This document shows, piece by piece, positions 60,133 through 64,000 of a stretch of 64,000 bases of DNA. Numbering within the stretch: position 1 is the stretch's first letter; each line of letters opens with the position of its first letter. Under the pieces are notes generated by a model, which was not told the origin of the DNA, did not search any database, and saw only the letters and a program-made list of their open reading frames with translations. A program made the translations under genes and the position numbers. This DNA is from Nymphaea colorata (lineage: Eukaryota > Streptophyta > Magnoliopsida > Nymphaeales > Nymphaeaceae), in contig NC_045142.1 of the NCBI RefSeq assembly GCF_008831285.2, forward strand, positions 6,498,608-6,562,607, in the 5' to 3' direction.

Positions 60133-60971
60133 ATGTGTAATGTGTGTGTGTGTGAAGGTGAACATATATAGAACATACAGAAAGCAAAACAAAAACCGCA
60201 TAAGGCTATTTGTTTGAAATAGTTGTCGTTGTGCTAACTTAATTTCATGTTGAGTAGACAACCTGTTCAAATTTAGGTGTAGATTACTCAACAAGAGATC
60301 ATCGATTGCCAGTTGTTACAATCCAAAAACCAGTATCTTTTATTGATACATGTAACACTGGATAGAGAGAGAGAGAGAGAGATTGATTTAGATACTTGAA
60401 TGAAGCAAACTCACTTCATTGAAGTATCTAAATCGATCTCCCTCTCTCTCTCTCCATCCAGTGTTACATGTATCAATAAAACATACTGGTTTTCGGATTG
60501 TAACGACAGGCAATCGATGATCTCTTGTTGAGTAATCTACACCTAAATTTGAACAGGTTGTCTACTCAACATGAAATTAAGTTAGCACAACGACAACTAT
60601 TTCAAACAAATAGCCTTATTTAATTATGAAGTTGAAAAAATGATCAAAACTTGTGCGGTTTTTGTTTTGTTTTCTGTATGTTCTATATATGTTCAACCTC
60701 ACACACGCACACATTACACATCCAATATATATATATATATGTATAAAGAGATGTTAGTTTATACCTGAACTGAATAATCCCTGTTGGTTTGGCCATACAA
60801 GTTAGTTTTTTGAAATTCAACCACATGGAAGTGAACTATGTACCTTGAGACTGTATGAATAAAGGTAAAATGCCATGTTCTCCTAGTGTAAGTAGAGGAT
60901 TTTATAACTTTTAAACATTGATTTTAAAACAGTTGCAAATATAATGTAAAAAAAAACGTAAAACATGCCGT
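59841..60971. repeat. 1.13-kb palindrome (arms ~560 bp, 8-base loop)
   Basis: Left arm 59,841-60,405 and right arm 60,414-60,971 are near-identical inverted copies meeting at the 8-base loop CAAACTCA. Outer ends read ACGGCATGTTTTAC and its reverse complement. Each arm carries a TA tract (about 64 bases left, about 20 right) and a GA/CT tract beside the centre. The right arm has about 35 extra bases near 60,621-60,656. No transposase and no obvious target-site duplication flank it. It may be a foldback or MULE-like terminal-repeat element, or a repair-generated inverted duplication. Confidence 0.93.
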
Positions 60972-61098
60972 GCAAGAGGGAAAACACAATTCTTATCGTG
61001 AAAGCCCACATGAATAAAGCTTTTCTCTCTTTTTCTGGACCCACGACCTGCAACATGGTTGACCTCATTCATGAAATTCTCTTTATTGTCTCTGATTT

Positions 61099-61293
61099 TT
61101 GCTTTTGCTTAAAGAAGATAATGAAGATCGAGGAGCTGATGATCACGGAGGAGCTAGCAGTGATGGTGCGATGGTGATAGAGACGCCAACTACTCAGTTT
61201 GAGGAGGAAGAAGCCAACAGATTGAGCGCACAGGAGTTGAGGAAAGAACATACTGATTGTAACTGGATATGTGTGGGGTTTAAAGACTTCTAG
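61099..61293 (+). other. Exon-like acidic fragment, unknown
   Basis: The frame reads KEDNEDRGADDHGGASSDGA, then VIETPTTQFEEEEANRLSAQ and LRKEHTDCNWICVGFKDF before a stop. A possible 3' splice site (TTTTGCTTTTGCTTAAAG) sits just upstream. Composition is unlike the surrounding AT-rich sequence. It could be a terminal exon of a gene whose other exons are lost or lie beyond the palindrome. Family not recognised; chance is possible. Confidence 0.25.
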
Positions 61294-61715
61294 GGTGTGC
61301 TGATAGTCTTTCAAGGTCAACTGGTAGTTAATTATAACATGCTTATTTTTCCGTTTTCCAGTTAGAGTTCCAAGGCAAATGTTATGTTTAAATTGAATGA
61401 TGATTTTGAGTAATATATATTAAATATAGAAACTTCGATCGTTGTTCGAGTGCCCCCAACATCTCATGAACTAATTAGTACCTAATCAAGTTAGAGTCAT
61501 CAGTGCCGCCTATATTTAAAAGGTTTGGTGCTTGGAGAAATTAAATTTAATAAGGAGCGTGATGCAAATGAAGACAAAGAGAATTTCACCCTTAAGAGAA
61601 AAATTGCTTTCCTCAGTTCCACATCAAGGTGGAGCATCATTTTATGTGTCAATTTTCTAACGCCTCTGACTAAATCATTGGGGAAACTAGAGAATTGGGA
61701 AAAGAGAAGAAAGGT

Positions 61716-64000
61716 GAAGAAAGAATGTCCAGGGAATAGAACATGGAGTACAGGTAGGTAGGAAGATCAGACAATGGGCTGCTTTCTTCAACTCACTGAG
61801 GGCTAGAGAGATCTCAATGGAATATTGCAAATAGTACTTTCCTTTTCTGTTCCACAAAAGGCAGGAGATTTTGGTTAGCAGAATTGCTTGGACTTCTTTC
61901 TTTGGAAGTCGCTAAAGCCCGCCTGCCAATGAGGACGCACATCGGAAGCCTTTTTTCTACTCCTGATGTACACCCTCTTTGGTCGCATAAATAAAACAAA
62001 GATAGTGGCGACTATGCTCAAAGGTAAGCTGCCTCTTTGAGAGGTGAAGGTTGGTTGTTTTGTACCTTTCAGCACATTTCAATGAAATTGGATTAATATG
62101 CTTAGATATCAAACTTAAAGTGCATCTTCCTTTACAATATGCATTCAAACTACCGAACAGGCATTTTGTTCAATCAAAACCTGGAACTTACATGCTTAAT
62201 CAGATGCGAGAGAACAATCTACATGGCTGACGGCCTTTAGTTTATGTGAATTAGATAGGGAGTGCAGTTTTAATAAAGGGTGGACCATTAGCTCTTTTTC
62301 CAAGAATTTCAAATTTCTAGCAAAACCGAGCATCACAAAATTCACCTTCAACAACCCCGGCCATTGACCTCTCAAACACCAGTTTATTCTTTCAATATAG
62401 AGGCAAATGAAAATGACTATCTTGAGTGTAAATCAAATGAGTTTAAACTTGTACCGAACTACTGTCCAACCGTCTCACTCTCTCTCCCTCTGTCCCCCTC
62501 TCTCTCGTTAACTACACATTCATATAGATAGTAGAAATAGAAGAAAGCTTACCACCATAGAGAAATGCAATGGTGGCCAAGTTGCTGAGTGCAAAGCAGT
62601 GTTTCAATTATTATAGAAAGGGAGTATTTTAGTCATTTTGACAAATAAGTGTACCCTTCCTTCCATTTTTGCCGTATAAGTGGGCTTCTCTTCATTAAAT
62701 CAGATGGTCATTTTGGGTTATGACAAACAACTTGCATGTTCTAGACCCAACATATAACTCTGAGAATCAAGTCGAGTATGCTGAAATTAGAATTATGTAT
62801 TTCAACTCTTTCACTTACTTGCCTTTTTGTTTAGTCCTAATTTCCAATAAAAAGTTAACTGAAACCATACACAAGAAAGCTTCTATATATTCCATAAACT
62901 TACCAGCTATAAGAAAGTATTGGTCAATCCAAAACCAACTTTTGGACGTCGTCCCAAAAACACCTTAGACCATATTTTGCCTCCAAAGCACCGTCATAAT
63001 GTGTCTTTCAATCATGCCCACGAGAACTTTTAGCAGCATTTCGATTTATGTCTAATTTAATGGGGCTCAAGTGGAAGCTTTAGATACTCACTAATGCTTA
63101 TCGAAAGGAGAAGCGAGTTTCACGACAACCATATAAGGTGTATGGTACTTCACTGAAAATAAAAAGGTTCTTGATATTTTTTTTTAATGTTTAAATGGTT
63201 TTTCTTGAAAGTTGAAATTCCCCACATAAAAAGGGATAAAATTCCCATGTATCATTTATCCAAATTGCAGCCAAATTCTAATGTACATTTGCCTGTTTTC
63301 CAAATCCAAACACATGCAAGGAGTAGGTTCAATTACCTAGTCCTGCTTTTTGCTGAGACACAGTTAGCTCGTGGATGGACCTTTCTTTCACCATCTTATA
63401 GTCTAATTTCCAAATGGGTATCATTTAGTTTGGTTGACCTTGAGCAAAATGATCCAATTTTAAGTCGGTATGATGACAACATAAAATGCATGACTTGATT
63501 CATTCAAAACTATCCTCATTATATATGTACATATATATAATTTAGATATTATGACAACAGTTTGCCCGCCAATAGCCTTTATTAGTAGACTAGCACCCGA
63601 AAATTGGTACAACTTAAATATGAACTACTATCATTTAATAGAAAGTGAAACTCTCCGAAAATCCAAGAGACAAAGAGAAGGTAGTGTGTGTGTGTGTCTG
63701 GGAGTGTGAGCGAGCTCAGAGTTTCAAATCTTTGTTTTCTATGTGGTAAAGATGGAAGTTTTGCTTTTGTATATATTTTTGAGAAGCATTTATCATGGAT
63801 ATTAAAGAATAAAGAACTATATAATCAAAATAACCTATAAGAATGAAATTTATACTTAAAATTACCTTGACATAAAAAATTGGAGTAACCAATAATGGAT
63901 ATATATATATATATATATATATGTAACGCATTTAATTGGTCGAGTTGATCCACCGTATGATGATGTGTGCCACTTTCATTTGATTGTTCAAAACATCCAC
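61716..64000. repeat. Segment D, right part (to window end)
   Basis: Matches 27,066-28,740 through ATCCACCGTATGATGATG and TTTCATTTGATTGTTCAAAA, the last bases of the window, so the duplication continues beyond it. Segment D has extra sequence at about 63,190-63,530 relative to A, and a TA tract at 63,897-63,922. Confidence 0.85.
61875..62075 (-). CDS. Conserved short ORF, unknown (doubtful), D copy
   Basis: A 66-residue minus frame MLKGTKQPTFTSQRGSLPL ending SKQFC, same length as the frame at 27,223-27,423 in segment A. Overlapping minus frames are also open in both. No motif recognised; duplicates of low divergence keep chance frames open. Confidence 0.2.
   Translation of the reverse strand: MLKGTKQPTFTSQRGSLPLSIVATIFVLFMRPKRVYIRSRKKASDVRPHWQAGFSDFQRKKSKQFC

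Larger units (their letters stand above)
57626..61715. other. 4.1-kb stretch private to segment D
   Basis: Segment A jumps from CTCAAAAAG (27,065) to GAAAGGTGAAG; in D the same two words are separated by about 4.1 kb. The interval holds a TA microsatellite (58,599-58,635), a GA-rich tract (59,334-59,380), a 1.13-kb palindrome and some protein-like fragments. Frames at 58,668-59,003 and 58,873-59,103 are unrecognised. Whether it was inserted in D or deleted from A is open; no terminal repeats or target-site duplication were found. Confidence 0.7.

Overview
This is a transposon-dense stretch of nuclear DNA from a flowering plant. The reasons are: Copia retrotransposons with the plant initiator-Met tRNA primer site (TGGTATCAGAGC), fragments of a plant-type MATE (DETOXIFICATION) transporter, plant-type CACTA and PIF/Harbinger transposases, a hAT-type MITE, an AT-rich background and long TA/GA/CA microsatellites. 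I see no convincingly intact host gene, no tRNA or rRNA gene and no CRISPR array. I cannot name the species.

Layout. 1-7 kb: an inverted copy of a TATA-containing repeat (family R); an exon-like stretch broken by an exact 121-bp tandem duplication; and a decayed minus-strand LTR (family L) carrying a hAT MITE. 8.3-11 kb: four tandem units of about 0.7 kb, each holding an imperfect 0.5-kb foldback. 12.9-15.3 kb: a dead CACTA (TNP2-type) transposase on the minus strand. 16.6-28.7 kb: segment A, which contains a CACTA terminus and a 3.58-kb solo-LTR-like insertion. 31.7-34.1 kb: a decayed two-gene PIF/Harbinger element (transposase and Myb/SANT protein), minus strand. 35.7-36.8 kb: segment B, a partial copy of A. 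36.8-41.8 kb: Copia-1, a young, nearly complete element whose polyprotein stays in one frame with two nonsense codons. Its untranslated leader holds an antisense RACK1-like WD-repeat fragment. 41.8-43.1 kb: two MATE C-terminal coding fragments facing each other as a 1.2-kb palindrome that starts flush at the Copia-1 3' LTR. 44.5-52.7 kb: a tandem duplication (offset about 6.1 kb) of [Copia RT/RNase H + purine-rich tail + CACTA terminus], with a longer, decayed Copia-3 in the second unit. 52.7-64 kb: segment D, the second long copy of segment A, running off the window end. It lacks the solo LTR of A and has a private 4.1-kb stretch containing a 1.13-kb near-perfect palindrome.

The window is best read as a locus that grew by repeated segmental duplication (A, B, C, D are all relatives) and nested insertion. 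Comparing A with D gives empty sites that date several insertions relative to the duplication. The most unusual objects are the RACK1-like fragment in the Copia leader, the MATE palindrome at the LTR junction, the 1.13-kb palindrome near 60 kb and the tandem foldback array.
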